Origin: CAZGOM01 sp964542875
GTDB taxonomy: Bacteria > Planctomycetota > Phycisphaerae > Phycisphaerales > Phycisphaeraceae
Length of the DNA: 64,000 nt
Assembly: GCA_964542875.1 (NCBI GenBank)
Contig: CAZIWA010000005.1
Location: 1-64,000, forward strand
Direction: 5' to 3'
The translations under genes and the position numbers were made by a program. Shown one piece after another: positions 54,401 through 62,784 of the stretch. The notes beneath the pieces were generated by a model that saw only the letters and a program-made list of their open reading frames with translations, was not told the origin of the DNA and did not search any database. How positions within the stretch are numbered: the stretch's first letter is position 1; each line of letters begins with the position of its first letter.

Positions 54401-54592
54401 GACGCCGGCCAGAGCCAGAGTCCCCCCCATGAACTGGAGGAAGCGCCTGCGCGAGACGGAGAGGAAGGAATCCTGCTCCGCAGCGTTGCCGGGGAATTCC
54501 TGCTGGGCATTTTCGCGGAACTCAGGAGAATTCTCCAAGTGCTCCACACTGCGCCAGAACGATTGCGTGTTGTTTTGGTTTACCTGTGGCAA
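51455..54592 (-). CDS. actB: Alternative complex III, iron-sulfur/molybdopterin-like subunit ActB
   Basis: 1045 residues. A Tat-type signal lies near residues 47-57 (SRRRFLQFMGG), after the usual WRSVEHLENSPEF start. The large middle part is the molybdopterin-oxidoreductase-like fold, which in this family has lost the cofactor. The last quarter is ferredoxin-like, with cysteine groups CLGCSSC near 788, CQQCENAPC near 844, CIGTRYCSNNC near 877, CTYC near 955 and CQQSCP near 985, enough for four clusters. The start is a TTG at 54592 that overlaps actA by 13 bp; no in-frame ATG exists before the Tat motif. Confidence 0.93.
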   Translation of the reverse strand: MPQVNQNNTQSFWRSVEHLENSPEFRENAQQEFPGNAAEQDSFLSVSRRRFLQFMGGTLALAGVTLTGCRRWPEERLAPYANNQTGRVPGEPEHFSSSYDLGGVAQPLLITVFDGRPIKVEGNPGHPLSLGASGMYAQASLLDMYDPERLNHFYQRETPTGASNKKTREDFAKSFGKLIAQHKSIKGKGLVIIAEAFSGPTAVRLRAQIAKELPEAVYFEYEPVSRDNQALGLKLAYGSVLRPLYNIKNAQVVATFDDCLLSGHANSLAHSRDWAANRKTVDEAGNKMCRVYSIESTYTTTGTVADHRLPIGPAQIAAAVHALAGKLSVAGAKSGALEAGTEKFIATLAADLQANKGAALVTLGDGYSPDLHALVAGINDALLAQGKTVSYVPEPEQREKGHNQAIIDATALIGSGQATTVVILGGNPAYDAPADLNFSAALAKANQVVHVTQYMNETSVLAHWVAPKAHYLEAWGDGYAWDLSVTSVQPIILPLYDGLSNIEVLALALGEEKAGYDLVRDTFAASAGAAASAVGFNEKSWRKYIHDGFLAGSAAKTSVPAVVVKPFETAAPQKASDFELTFVTDRCVYDGRFANNAWLQELPDPLSKVVWDNSLFINKKDADKLGLTTGDLVRVTVNGKELQIAAYVLMGQPQGVVSIPLGYGRAVCGSIGQGVGFNGYTLRTAKTTFVASGAKLENVGRKYRLVTTVNHHIIDEIGVAARNARVGSKPGESGLIVKDANVAEFKKDPKFVKKDIHGNISLQLFDTPKEYNDQNHAWGMAVDMSSCLGCSSCVVACYAENNIPAVGKEEVDNNREMAWLRIDRYFKGDPDTDASPAVVYQPMMCQQCENAPCEQVCPVGATMHDTEGLNVMVYNRCIGTRYCSNNCPYKVRRFNYFDYHSRSPRKEATVVLHVQAGNQGNTWLGIPDEQQKYSVDKIKSMVFNPEVTVRMRGLMEKCTYCIQRIHTTKTDKRVKGELLADGDIQTACQQSCPTDAIVFGDLKDPNSRVSKLQKLNRSYGVLAELNTKPRTKYLAKIRNPNPELA

Positions 54593-55299
54593 GTTGAGCA
54601 GCTCGTCATGTAAGCGATGTCGTGAACCCCATACTGCGTCTTAAGTTCTTTGCCAATCCGCAGTTGAGCCTGCTGAATGGTTTCGGAACCCGTGACTTCA
54701 GGCTTCCAGGCGAGGTTGTAGACCTGGTCCTTGGGACGGATGTGCTTTTCAGGCGCACGGTGGCAATCCAGGCACCAGCTCATGCTGAGCGGTTCCTTTT
54801 GGTAGACGGTTTCCATCTGGTCGATCCTGCCGTGGCAGGAGACACAGGAGACGCCCTTGGCAAGGTGGGCGCTGTGATTGAAGTAGGAGTAGTCGGGAAG
54901 GTCATGGATCTTCACCCAGGGGATGGGCTTGCCGGAGACCCAGCTGTCATGCAAAGGCTTCATCACCTTGTTGACTTCGGGCTTGGCGGGATCGTAAGGC
55001 TTGACCTTGGTGTGGCAGTCCATGCAGGTCTGGGTGGCCGGAATGGCGGCAAATGCAGCCTTATCCACGGTGGTGTGACAGAACCGGCAGTCCATGCCCA
55101 GTTGGCCCGCGTGAAGCGCGTGGCTAAAGGGAACAGGCTGCACGGGGGCGTAGCCCACATCGGTGGCGTACGGTGAGAAACCGAACCCAACGATGAGGGG
55201 GACATACATTGCTCCACCCACGATGGCCATCACCAAAAGCGGCAATAACCAGTTCACCCAGGTTGGGAAGACGAAGGGTTTTTCTTGCGATTGGGCCAT
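54580..55299 (-). CDS. actA: Alternative complex III, pentahaem cytochrome ActA
   Basis: 239 residues with one N-terminal helix (WVNWLLPLLVMAIVGGAMY) and five CxxCH sites: CRFCH, CMDCH, CVSCH, CLDCH and CSTCH. That gives five c-type haems, the usual count for ActA, which moves electrons between the ActB clusters and the c-type cytochromes. The last haem motif is at the very C-terminus. It heads the minus-strand act-cox operon, with about 180 bp to the upstream cytochrome gene. Confidence 0.94.
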   Translation of the reverse strand: MAQSQEKPFVFPTWVNWLLPLLVMAIVGGAMYVPLIVGFGFSPYATDVGYAPVQPVPFSHALHAGQLGMDCRFCHTTVDKAAFAAIPATQTCMDCHTKVKPYDPAKPEVNKVMKPLHDSWVSGKPIPWVKIHDLPDYSYFNHSAHLAKGVSCVSCHGRIDQMETVYQKEPLSMSWCLDCHRAPEKHIRPKDQVYNLAWKPEVTGSETIQQAQLRIGKELKTQYGVHDIAYMTSCSTCHR

Positions 55300-55480
55300 A
55301 TTTGACGCCGAATAAAGGGCTTTTTGCCCGTCGATACTGTGAAATCAGACCGCGCCAACGCAGGCGCAAAGTGCGTTCAAGGTGCGGATAGTACGGGAAA
55401 GAAGACGTTCTTGCCACATTGGGGGGCCATCGAGTTCTGTGGCAGTTTGTCGCAATGTTTTTTCATCGTTACTCTTTCGA

Positions 55481-56812
55481 TTACTGAGACTTAGTCTCAT
55501 CTTTTTCCAGCTGCGTTTGACCCAGCGCCAGCATGAATTTTGCCACCGCCTGGTACCTGTCTTCCGTAAGGATCACAGCGGGCATCGCAGGGTATTCAGG
55601 CCTGCGTTTTCCCGGCTTTTTCACCCATGCGGCGAGCTTTTCAGGCTCATGCCGGTAGACCCCGGCAATCTCCGTCACCGGAGGGCCGACGATCCGGAGA
55701 TCGATGCCGTGGCAGCTTGCGCAGTTGCGGATGAACACGGCTTTACCCAGGTCCAGTTCACGCTTGTCGTAGTCCTGAGCCACCGCTGGGGCAATTTGAA
55801 GCGGGTCAGGACCATTGGGGATAACTTGTCCTTTACCGGACACTTTGGCGTCTGCCAGTTCGGCCCGGCCCAGGTAACCCACCCCCACGATCAGGAATGC
55901 CAGCAGGCACGCGCCCAGCCCCCCCGCCTTGGTCAGCCCCCCTGCCTTGGCGCCTGTTTGAGAGGGCTTGGACAGGTGGACCATGGTCAGCACCAGCAGC
56001 AGACACGAGCCCAGCACAACCAGGCCCGTGATGGCGAGCATCATGGCCTGCGAGACCCCCTCCCCCGTCCGGATGGTGGCGGTGACGGTCCCAAAAAAGA
56101 GAGCCAGCCCCCCTGCCCCCAGCGCAATCCGGGCCAGGCGCGCCGCATGCGCATGCCCATCAACCAGCGCAGCCAGACCGGCCCCCGTAATCGAGAGCGA
56201 GAGCATGGCCCACATGATCGATTCATTAACGCCGCCCGTGGAAGGGTCGGGCTCGGAAATGCCCATGCCGGTGGTCTTATCCAGGCCGATCAGAACCGCG
56301 ACAACCGAAAGGGCAAGAATCCCGACATCAGGTGAAGCGTTAAGCGGCTGGGCCGCTGCAAGCTCAGGGCCGGCCGATGAACCGACAGGCTTGGGCCCGG
56401 CGGGCTTTGTAAATGCCCAGATGGAACCAATGACCATGAGTCCGGCAAACAGCACCAACGCCCCAAGGGTGTGCATGGCGCTGTCGAACGCCTCAAACGT
56501 GCCGTGCCACATCCCGGGCTCAATGGCGGCCAGGCTCAGGCTGCCGGCCAAACCCAGACTCACCAAAATACCCCAGAAAGTAAGCTTCCGGTCACACGCG
56601 GAGTAGTGCCACAGCTGCGCCCTGGCTCCCTGATAATTCGGGTTTTGCGGATTGAAGAAAAACCTGCCGATCACAAAGGCGCTCAGGTTCCACGCACCGA
56701 TGAACGTGGCCACCCAGGCCAGGATGTACACGGTTGTAGCCAGCCCGGTCCATCGCGGGGTCAGCGGGAAGGTGAAGGCAAGGGTGCTTAGCCAAAACAA
56801 GGTCTGGGTCAC
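55481..56812 (-). CDS. Membrane protein with a C-terminal c-type cytochrome domain
   Basis: 443 residues starting with GTG. At least eight membrane helices fill residues 1-330, with a long linker of PAGPKPVGSSAGPEL. One haem c motif, CASCHG near residue 366, is in a class I-like domain with the methionine in YPAMPAVIL near 410. The helices resemble no subunit I of known oxidases. Lying just upstream of actA, it may be an extra electron-transfer subunit of the same chain, but this is inference. The absence of a good Shine-Dalgarno leaves the exact start open. Confidence 0.65.
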   Translation of the reverse strand: MTQTLFWLSTLAFTFPLTPRWTGLATTVYILAWVATFIGAWNLSAFVIGRFFFNPQNPNYQGARAQLWHYSACDRKLTFWGILVSLGLAGSLSLAAIEPGMWHGTFEAFDSAMHTLGALVLFAGLMVIGSIWAFTKPAGPKPVGSSAGPELAAAQPLNASPDVGILALSVVAVLIGLDKTTGMGISEPDPSTGGVNESIMWAMLSLSITGAGLAALVDGHAHAARLARIALGAGGLALFFGTVTATIRTGEGVSQAMMLAITGLVVLGSCLLLVLTMVHLSKPSQTGAKAGGLTKAGGLGACLLAFLIVGVGYLGRAELADAKVSGKGQVIPNGPDPLQIAPAVAQDYDKRELDLGKAVFIRNCASCHGIDLRIVGPPVTEIAGVYRHEPEKLAAWVKKPGKRRPEYPAMPAVILTEDRYQAVAKFMLALGQTQLEKDETKSQ

Positions 56813-56906
56813 GTGTGCAGGCCAATGAGGAACGGGTCAGGTGCGAAATCGTAACTGGGGAAGGCCAGACGGGGGCGCGGCATTACGTCCGGGGACACCG
56901 GACACT

Positions 56907-56937
56907 AAAAAAACATGCTCCCGGATGCGGGAGCATG
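56907..56937 (-). terminator. Rho-independent terminator after the tandem prepilin-leader genes
   Basis: Perfect 10-bp stem CATGCTCCCG / CGGGAGCATG with a 4-base loop and seven Ts on the minus strand, 36 bp past the stop at 56973. Confidence 0.93.
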
Positions 56938-56972
56938 GTGAAAGGCCTTGGATTAAAAATCCGGAAGAAGTT

Positions 56973-57737
56973 TTAGTAGCTGAAGTACTGATAAACCCAG
57001 TCATCGACGTTGATGCCCCAGTAGTACTTGCGCCATTCGACGTGACCATCCGCCATGGCGTTAAAGGAGCCTTCGGGGTAGCCGACGTTGCCCCGGTCAT
57101 GGGTGTTGCACGGGTGTTGCCAGCCGCCGGCAACGCCGCCTGCCGTGGTGCCGGGGGTTTTGATATTGTCAACCCAAACCTGCCGGGTGCTGGGGGCGCG
57201 AACATCCTGGAAGCGCATATAAATAGGCATTTTGTAAGTCACGGCAGCGGTGCCGGAAAAGCCGCGGCCCGTGCCGATGAAGTAGTTGTAGCCCTGCTGA
57301 TTGCGATGGTTTTCAGTCCAGTCCAGACCGCTGGGAGCGTAAGCCGGGTTGTTGAACCAACCTGCATTTTGGCCCAGCTTGAAGCTGGTGTTGTTGGTTT
57401 GAGCGAAGTAGGCCAGCGGGCACCACCACTGGCGGACATTGCTTAAGCCATAGTTATCAAAAAGAACTTTGCGGGTGTCGGTGCTGAAGCACCCACGCCC
57501 GTAAGCGGCAAACTCTCCATCAGGAACCTGGCCTTTGTAGTCGTTGGAGTAGGCCAGTGAGCCAAGCATCAAAAATTTGAGGTTCGCCTGACACTGCACT
57601 TCGCGCGCCTTGTACTTGGCTTCCGACAACGTGGGAAGAAGAATCGACAACAGCATGCCCACGATGGCGATAACGACAAGCATCTCAACAAGTGTGAATG
57701 CACGATAACTGCGAGAGGGGTGTGTGAGGCTAGACAT
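56973..57737 (-). CDS. Prepilin-leader protein (tandem copy 2)
   Basis: 254 residues from ATG 57737, which has GGAG nine bases upstream. Leader AFTLVEMLVVIAIVGMLLS with glutamate at +5. It shares with its upstream neighbour the block TAAVTYKMPIYMRF (TAAVTYSMPIVLRF there), the MADGH/IDGH box and an aromatic C-terminus (VYQYFSY). The two arose by tandem duplication. Function unknown; these are probably processed surface proteins. A terminator follows. Confidence 0.85.
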   Translation of the reverse strand: MSSLTHPSRSYRAFTLVEMLVVIAIVGMLLSILLPTLSEAKYKAREVQCQANLKFLMLGSLAYSNDYKGQVPDGEFAAYGRGCFSTDTRKVLFDNYGLSNVRQWWCPLAYFAQTNNTSFKLGQNAGWFNNPAYAPSGLDWTENHRNQQGYNYFIGTGRGFSGTAAVTYKMPIYMRFQDVRAPSTRQVWVDNIKTPGTTAGGVAGGWQHPCNTHDRGNVGYPEGSFNAMADGHVEWRKYYWGINVDDWVYQYFSY

Positions 57738-57775
57738 AAGCAGTCGCTCCAGAAATGACCCCCGAAAACAGTAAA

Positions 57776-58543
57776 TCAAGGCTCGTACGTGAAATATTGG
57801 TTGCGCCAGATCATGGTGTTGACGCCGTAATAGACAGGGCGAAATGCGACATGGCCGTCAATGAATGATGTGGTGACGCCGATGCTGGTGGCATCACCTG
57901 CGGTGTCATGTGTGTTGGCGGGCATGGTAATGACCCCGCCGCCGCAGTTATTGATGCCTTCAGGCATAAGAGGGTCTGCCCAGAGAATGCGTCTGGCGGG
58001 GTTTTGCGAATCCGCAAAACGCAGGACGATGGGCATGGAATAGGTGACGGCCGCGGTGCCGGTAAACCCACGGGCCGCGCCCACCCAATAGCCATAGTTG
58101 AAACGATCGGCGTTGTTGTTGAGCGACCAGTCGTTGGCGGGGTAATCGGTGAACCAGGACGTTGAGAGGAATTCCGACCGCACCAAGGCGCGCTTGCTGT
58201 AAAGGCCCGAGGGGCACAGAATGGTTCGACAGTCCGTCAGGCCGTAGCCGTTATACAAAATACGGCGAGAAGCCCGATGGAATTCGTATTTGCAGACAGC
58301 GGGAGACGTGCTTTCGTATCCGCCGTAAGGAACGACATTTTTATGGTCTTCGGCGTAGATGAACGCAATCATGCTCAACTGGCGCGCATTGACTGAACAC
58401 TGGGTGCGCCGGGCCTGTTCACGGGCCTGGCTCATGGCCGGAAGCAGAATCGCCATAAGTACGGAAACAATCGCAATGACGACCAGAAGCTCGACAAGGG
58501 TAAAGGCCCGGTTGTGCATCGAATTGGAAGCTTTAACAAACAA
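57776..58543 (-). CDS. Prepilin-leader protein (tandem copy 1)
   Basis: 255 residues if translation starts at TTG 58543, which has AGGA eight bases upstream; ATG 58519 is the alternative and has no ribosome-binding site. Leader AFTLVELLVVIAIVSVLMA with glutamate at +5, then RRTQCSVNARQLSMIAFIYA, FNYGYWVGAARGFTGTAA and FIDGHVAF. It is first of the tandem pair, with the palindrome AACCTAGGTT about 160 bp upstream. Confidence 0.82.
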   Translation of the reverse strand: MFVKASNSMHNRAFTLVELLVVIAIVSVLMAILLPAMSQAREQARRTQCSVNARQLSMIAFIYAEDHKNVVPYGGYESTSPAVCKYEFHRASRRILYNGYGLTDCRTILCPSGLYSKRALVRSEFLSTSWFTDYPANDWSLNNNADRFNYGYWVGAARGFTGTAAVTYSMPIVLRFADSQNPARRILWADPLMPEGINNCGGGVITMPANTHDTAGDATSIGVTTSFIDGHVAFRPVYYGVNTMIWRNQYFTYEP

Positions 58544-58701
58544 AATGAATTTCCTGACAAAGTGAGACTTTTGTATGTAATCCACCACTGGAACCAAAGG
58601 ACATGCGCACCCGATATCACTTACATGCATCAGAATAGTCACAAACAACAGCCCGCGTCAACTGTTTTTTAACGCAAAAAGTCGATTTTAAAATTTCCGG
58701 C

Positions 58702-58711
58702 AACCTAGGTT
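58702..58711. promoter_or_regulatory. Palindrome AACCTAGGTT, putative operator
   Basis: Second copy of the palindrome at 15462-15471, also upstream of a prepilin-leader gene and followed by a similar AT-rich stretch on the side nearer the gene. Confidence 0.4.
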
Positions 58712-58735
58712 GATTCCAATGATCGATTGACTTTA

Positions 58736-59785
58736 TCACCGGGTTTTGACGCTTGTCCAGATCTCATCGTACTTCCGGGTCGCAGGCCCAAGGTCCTTGA
58801 GCATCTCAAGCTTCTTGAGCTTTTCCGCATCGGGATAAATCGCCGTGTCTTTCTTGTCGTCAGCGGAAATGTCGGGCATGGAGGCTTTGTTGGGAGACGC
58901 GTAACGGTTGAAATTCGAGAGCTTCGCGCCCACCTTGCCGTCGAGGATGTAGTTGATGAAGCGCTGGCCGGCCTTGGCGTTGGGTGCCTTGGCGGGAACG
59001 CACATGAGATCGACCCAGAGAATGCCGCCTTCATCGGGAACGGTAAAGGCGAGATTGGGGGCGTTGTCGGCCTGGGCCTGGAGGGCATCACCGTTGTAGC
59101 AAACGCCCAGCGCAGCCTCGCCGGAGGCCACTTTGCTCACCACACCAACGCTGCCTTCAAAGCCGATGGTCTTGGGGCTCTTCTTGGCGGCAATCAGCGT
59201 TTGGCCCGCGTCGCGCAGGTCCGCGGGCGCGGTGGCGTTGGCGCTCTTACCCGAGGAAATAAGCGCCGAGCCCACCATGTCACGCATGGAATCAACCATC
59301 ACCACTTTGCCCGGCTGATGCGCGGGATCGAAAATGGCCTTCCAGCTTGTGGGGGTTTTGATCTTGGTCTTGTCGTAAACGATACCGACGGTGCCCCACT
59401 GGTAAGGCATGGAGAATTTGCTGCCGGGGTCGTAGACGGGCTTTTTGAAGGTTTCGTCGACATTCGCGGCGTTGGGGATGAGCGCTTTGTCCAGGGGTTG
59501 AACCAGGTTAAGGGCAACCAGGGAGCGAAGCGCTTCGTTGGAGACGACAACGACGTCGTAGAGGGAATCGCCCCCGCCGGCTTTGAGCTTCGCGAGCGCA
59601 TCGTCCGTGGATTCATAGACGGAGATGTTGACCTTGATTCCGGTTTCTTTTTCGAACTGGACAGGAATTTCCGGATCGATGTATTTGGACCACATGAAGA
59701 CGGTGATCTCTTCACCAGCCATGGCCATGGGGGAAAAAAGGGCGACAACGGCAAGGGCGAGGATGACACAAAACCGGTTCAACAT
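58736..59785 (-). CDS. potD: Spermidine/putrescine ABC transporter, substrate-binding protein
   Basis: 349 residues; AGGAG precedes ATG 59785. Signal peptide at residues 1-23 (AVVALFSPMAMA). The mature protein has the PotD pattern: TVFMWSKYIDPEIPVQFEKETG at the start, SLYDVVVVSNEALRSL, and SMPYQWGTVGIVYDK near residue 122. It binds polyamines in the periplasm-like space and passes them to PotB-PotC. It lies last in the operon. Confidence 0.9.
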   Translation of the reverse strand: MLNRFCVILALAVVALFSPMAMAGEEITVFMWSKYIDPEIPVQFEKETGIKVNISVYESTDDALAKLKAGGGDSLYDVVVVSNEALRSLVALNLVQPLDKALIPNAANVDETFKKPVYDPGSKFSMPYQWGTVGIVYDKTKIKTPTSWKAIFDPAHQPGKVVMVDSMRDMVGSALISSGKSANATAPADLRDAGQTLIAAKKSPKTIGFEGSVGVVSKVASGEAALGVCYNGDALQAQADNAPNLAFTVPDEGGILWVDLMCVPAKAPNAKAGQRFINYILDGKVGAKLSNFNRYASPNKASMPDISADDKKDTAIYPDAEKLKKLEMLKDLGPATRKYDEIWTSVKTR

Positions 59786-59854
59786 TTTTTACTCCTGTAG
59801 ACGGCCGTATGACAATGATAATTCAATTGCCGGGATGAAGCGTTCACATTCAGG

Positions 59855-60658
59855 TCATGCCGCTTTCTCCCGGGTGAGCCATTGGCCGGTAAAAACAAGG
59901 ATGACCGTCGCGATCAACAGCAAAGTGGAAAGCGCATGGATATCAGGCGAAACCTGGCGCTTAAGCGAGCTGTACATGAAAATCGGCAGCGTCTGGGAAC
60001 TCGGGCTGGCGGTGAAGAAGCTGATCACAAAGTCATCCAGTGAAAGCGTAAAGGCCAGCACAGCACCGGCCACAATCCCAGGCATGAGCAGCGGGATAAG
60101 CACCCGACGGTAGACCGTCCATGTCGAAGCGTAAAGGTCTCTTGCCGCTTCCTCAAGCTCCACGGGAATCATTGCAAACCGTGCGCGCACCACCAGCGCC
60201 ACGAATGCGATCTGAAAGGTGACATGCCCCACCAGCATGAGCCCAAAGCCAGGCTGTACGGCGTCCGTCACCAGTCGCATGGCCTGCATCGCAACGATAA
60301 GCGCAACGGCAAAAAGAATGTCGGGCATCACCACGGGAAGGCCCGCAGTCACTTCAAGCCCGGTCTTGGCGACTCGCGGCCAGCGGAAACGGTCCAGCCC
60401 AATGGCCAGCAGCGTGCCCAGCACAGTGGCAATGATCGTGGAGAACACGGCCAGCTTCAGCGTGGTCCAGGTGGCTTTCATGATCGCTTCATCAGCCAGG
60501 ATCTGGGAATACCACTTGAGCGTAAACCCCTGCCAGATGAGCGTGCGCGAGCCTGCATTCACGGACAGCACGCCCACCGCCAGAAGCGGCACGTACAGCA
60601 GCGCCATTGACGCCGTGAGCACGCACGCGGTGATGGTTTTGGAGAGGTGTCTGATCAT
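59855..60658 (-). CDS. potC: Spermidine/putrescine ABC transporter permease PotC
   Basis: 267 residues with six membrane helices. The EAA loop reads LEEAARDLYASTWTVYRRVLIP near residue 165, with the conserved glycine changed to serine but the rest intact. ALVVRARFAMIP and LDDFVISFFTASP are typical of PotC. Its start overlaps the potB stop by four bases. Confidence 0.9.
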   Translation of the reverse strand: MIRHLSKTITACVLTASMALLYVPLLAVGVLSVNAGSRTLIWQGFTLKWYSQILADEAIMKATWTTLKLAVFSTIIATVLGTLLAIGLDRFRWPRVAKTGLEVTAGLPVVMPDILFAVALIVAMQAMRLVTDAVQPGFGLMLVGHVTFQIAFVALVVRARFAMIPVELEEAARDLYASTWTVYRRVLIPLLMPGIVAGAVLAFTLSLDDFVISFFTASPSSQTLPIFMYSSLKRQVSPDIHALSTLLLIATVILVFTGQWLTREKAA

Positions 60659-61581
60659 CGGCCCGGCTCCCTTTTGCCGGCGATTCGCCAGAAAGCGACA
60701 AGCCCCGCGAGCGTGGCGAGGGTAAGCACGGTGCCCACCAGCGAGCCAAAGGCCAGGTCCTGCGCGGGGCCGAATTGCTGCTGAAGAAGGTTACCGATGA
60801 GCATGGTTTTCCCGCCGCCTAAAAGATCGGGCACGACATAGGTGCCCAGCGCAGGGATGAATGTGAGGATGATGCCCGCGCCAAGACCAGGCAGGGTTTG
60901 CGGGAAGATGGCGTGACGAAAGACCATGTAGCCCGAGCCGTAAAGATCCCGGGCGGCTTCGATCAGGGAGCGGTCAAGCCGCTCGACGCTGGCGTAAATG
61001 GGAAGAACCGCGGTGGGCAGAAAGAGACTGATCATCCCCAGGTAAACGGCAAACCAGGAGGGGTAAAGGCTTGAATCCGGATCGATGAGCCCCATCCACT
61101 GCGCCGCGCGAGCCAAAGGCATTTGGGATGAAAGCATCAGCATCCATGCATAGGTTCGAACCACAAGATTCGTACAAAGCGGAATGGCGATGAGGCAGAG
61201 CCAGAAATAGCGCGTACCCCCCTTCCGGGCCGCGATGAAAAAGGCAATCGGGTAAGCCAGCGTGATACAGAAAACAGTGGTGACCGCGGCCACCACCAGC
61301 GAGCGAAGCAGGATCAACAGGTAATCCGGCGACCAATCCAGAAAACCGTAACCCAGCAGCCGCCAGAAGTTTTCGAGCGTGGGCGACCAGATGATCCGGC
61401 CGTACTCGTCGCGCTCGCAAAAGCCCATGTAAGCCATCACCACAAGCGGGAGTGCCAGCAGCAAAAACGTCCACAGCCCGCCGGGCAGCACATGGAGAAG
61501 CCCACGCAAGGCAAGCCTGCCGGGCGTGGTCATCTGGCCGCGCCAGACGATGGGTTTGTTCTTTGGGTCGCCTTGGGTCAT
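60655..61581 (-). CDS. potB: Spermidine/putrescine ABC transporter permease PotB
   Basis: 308 residues with six membrane helices after a soluble start. The EAA loop reads LIEAARDLYGSGYMVFRHAIFP near residue 205 and contacts PotA. VVRTYAWMLMLS is characteristic of PotB. Overlaps potA by four bases and potC by four, showing a coupled operon. Confidence 0.9.
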   Translation of the reverse strand: MTQGDPKNKPIVWRGQMTTPGRLALRGLLHVLPGGLWTFLLLALPLVVMAYMGFCERDEYGRIIWSPTLENFWRLLGYGFLDWSPDYLLILLRSLVVAAVTTVFCITLAYPIAFFIAARKGGTRYFWLCLIAIPLCTNLVVRTYAWMLMLSSQMPLARAAQWMGLIDPDSSLYPSWFAVYLGMISLFLPTAVLPIYASVERLDRSLIEAARDLYGSGYMVFRHAIFPQTLPGLGAGIILTFIPALGTYVVPDLLGGGKTMLIGNLLQQQFGPAQDLAFGSLVGTVLTLATLAGLVAFWRIAGKREPGR

Positions 61582-62654
61582 AAGGCGTCCGCCTGTTCTT
61601 TAGGAAGAAAAAACAGGTGCTCGGCTGGAAGCGTGAGGGAAACTTTGTCGCCTTGCTTTAAAGGCGAAGCCCCGGCCCAGATGGCGCTGAGATCGAAGGA
61701 TTCAAAAAAAACTTCCTGACGCCCCGCACGCTCGATGACGTCCTTCACGGTGGCGGAAAATTGATTGATGCCGGCGGAGCCGGCGTCGGCGGGCGTGATG
61801 ATGATGCGTTCGGGCCGAATGCCCACGAGGCCCGCGGCCCATTCCCCAGTTGGGTTGCCCGCAAGCTCACCCCAACCGGAATTGACGGCGTGCGCGTCTA
61901 TCCGTGTGGCGTGCGTGAGATTCGCCGTGCCAAGAAACTCCGCGACGAACCGCGTGGCCGGCCTGTCGAAAACTTCCCTGGGCGGCCCCTGCTGCTCGAT
62001 CCTTCCTGCGTTCATGACGACAACCCAGTCGGAGACGGCCATCGCTTCGTCCTGGTCATGCGTGACGAGAATGAACGTGGTGCCGAGCCTCCGGTGAAGC
62101 CGGCGCAGTTCGACCTGGACCTGCGCACGCAGACGGGCGTCAAGCGCGGACATGGGTTCATCAAGCAGCAGGAGCTGAGGTTCATTGACGAGTGCGCGGG
62201 CAAGCGCGACGCGTTGTTTTTGCCCGCCTGAAAGCTCACCGGGATAACGGGCGGAGAACTGGGCGATCTGCACCATCTCCATCGCCTGGGCGACTTTGGT
62301 TTTGATGGTCGGTTTATCGACGCCGCGCGCGACTAAGCCAAAGGCGATGTTATCCCACACAGTGAGATGGCCAAAGAGCGCATAGCTTTGAAAGACGGTG
62401 TTCACCGGCCGCTTGTTTGCGGGGGCCAGGGTGATGTCATCGGCGTTTAGCACGATGGTGCCCGAGTCGGCGGACTCAAGGCCGGCGATAATTCGCAGCA
62501 GTGTGGTTTTGCCACAACCCGAAGGGCCAAGGAGGGTGAGAAACTGGCCCTTGGGCACGGATAGATCCACCCCGTGGAGGACGGGGGTTTTACCAAAGGA
62601 TTTACGGATGCTTCTCAGGGCCAGTCCATCGGCCCCAGGCAGGTCGTTTTGCAA
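61578..62654 (-). CDS. potA: Spermidine/putrescine ABC transporter ATP-binding protein
   Basis: 358 residues starting with TTG at 62654; AAAGGAG lies nine bases upstream. The in-frame extension further upstream overlaps no ribosome-binding site and has no PotA-like sequence, so it was rejected. Walker A GPSGCGKTT near residue 43, Q-loop VFQSYALFGH near 85, signature LSGGQKQRVALARAL near 136 and Walker B LLLLDEPMSALD near 157 are complete. The last 110 residues are the TOBE regulatory domain. It energises polyamine import. Confidence 0.93.
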   Translation of the reverse strand: MQNDLPGADGLALRSIRKSFGKTPVLHGVDLSVPKGQFLTLLGPSGCGKTTLLRIIAGLESADSGTIVLNADDITLAPANKRPVNTVFQSYALFGHLTVWDNIAFGLVARGVDKPTIKTKVAQAMEMVQIAQFSARYPGELSGGQKQRVALARALVNEPQLLLLDEPMSALDARLRAQVQVELRRLHRRLGTTFILVTHDQDEAMAVSDWVVVMNAGRIEQQGPPREVFDRPATRFVAEFLGTANLTHATRIDAHAVNSGWGELAGNPTGEWAAGLVGIRPERIIITPADAGSAGINQFSATVKDVIERAGRQEVFFESFDLSAIWAGASPLKQGDKVSLTLPAEHLFFLPKEQADAL

Positions 62655-62784
62655 CGGTGTTTGCTCCTTTGCTGCGGGGTTGGCTGAGGTGGAAACAGTA
62701 TAGAAAAATCGAGCCCAGGGTTCGCGGTTTATTTCATGCGAGGGCGGAAATTTTGACGCCCAGGTCCAACGGCAGGTAAAGCCG

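Noticed and set aside
51695..54613. A 972-codon plus-strand frame opposite actB
   Set aside because: Antisense to a gene with complete iron-sulfur and Tat motifs; no domain is recognisable in it.
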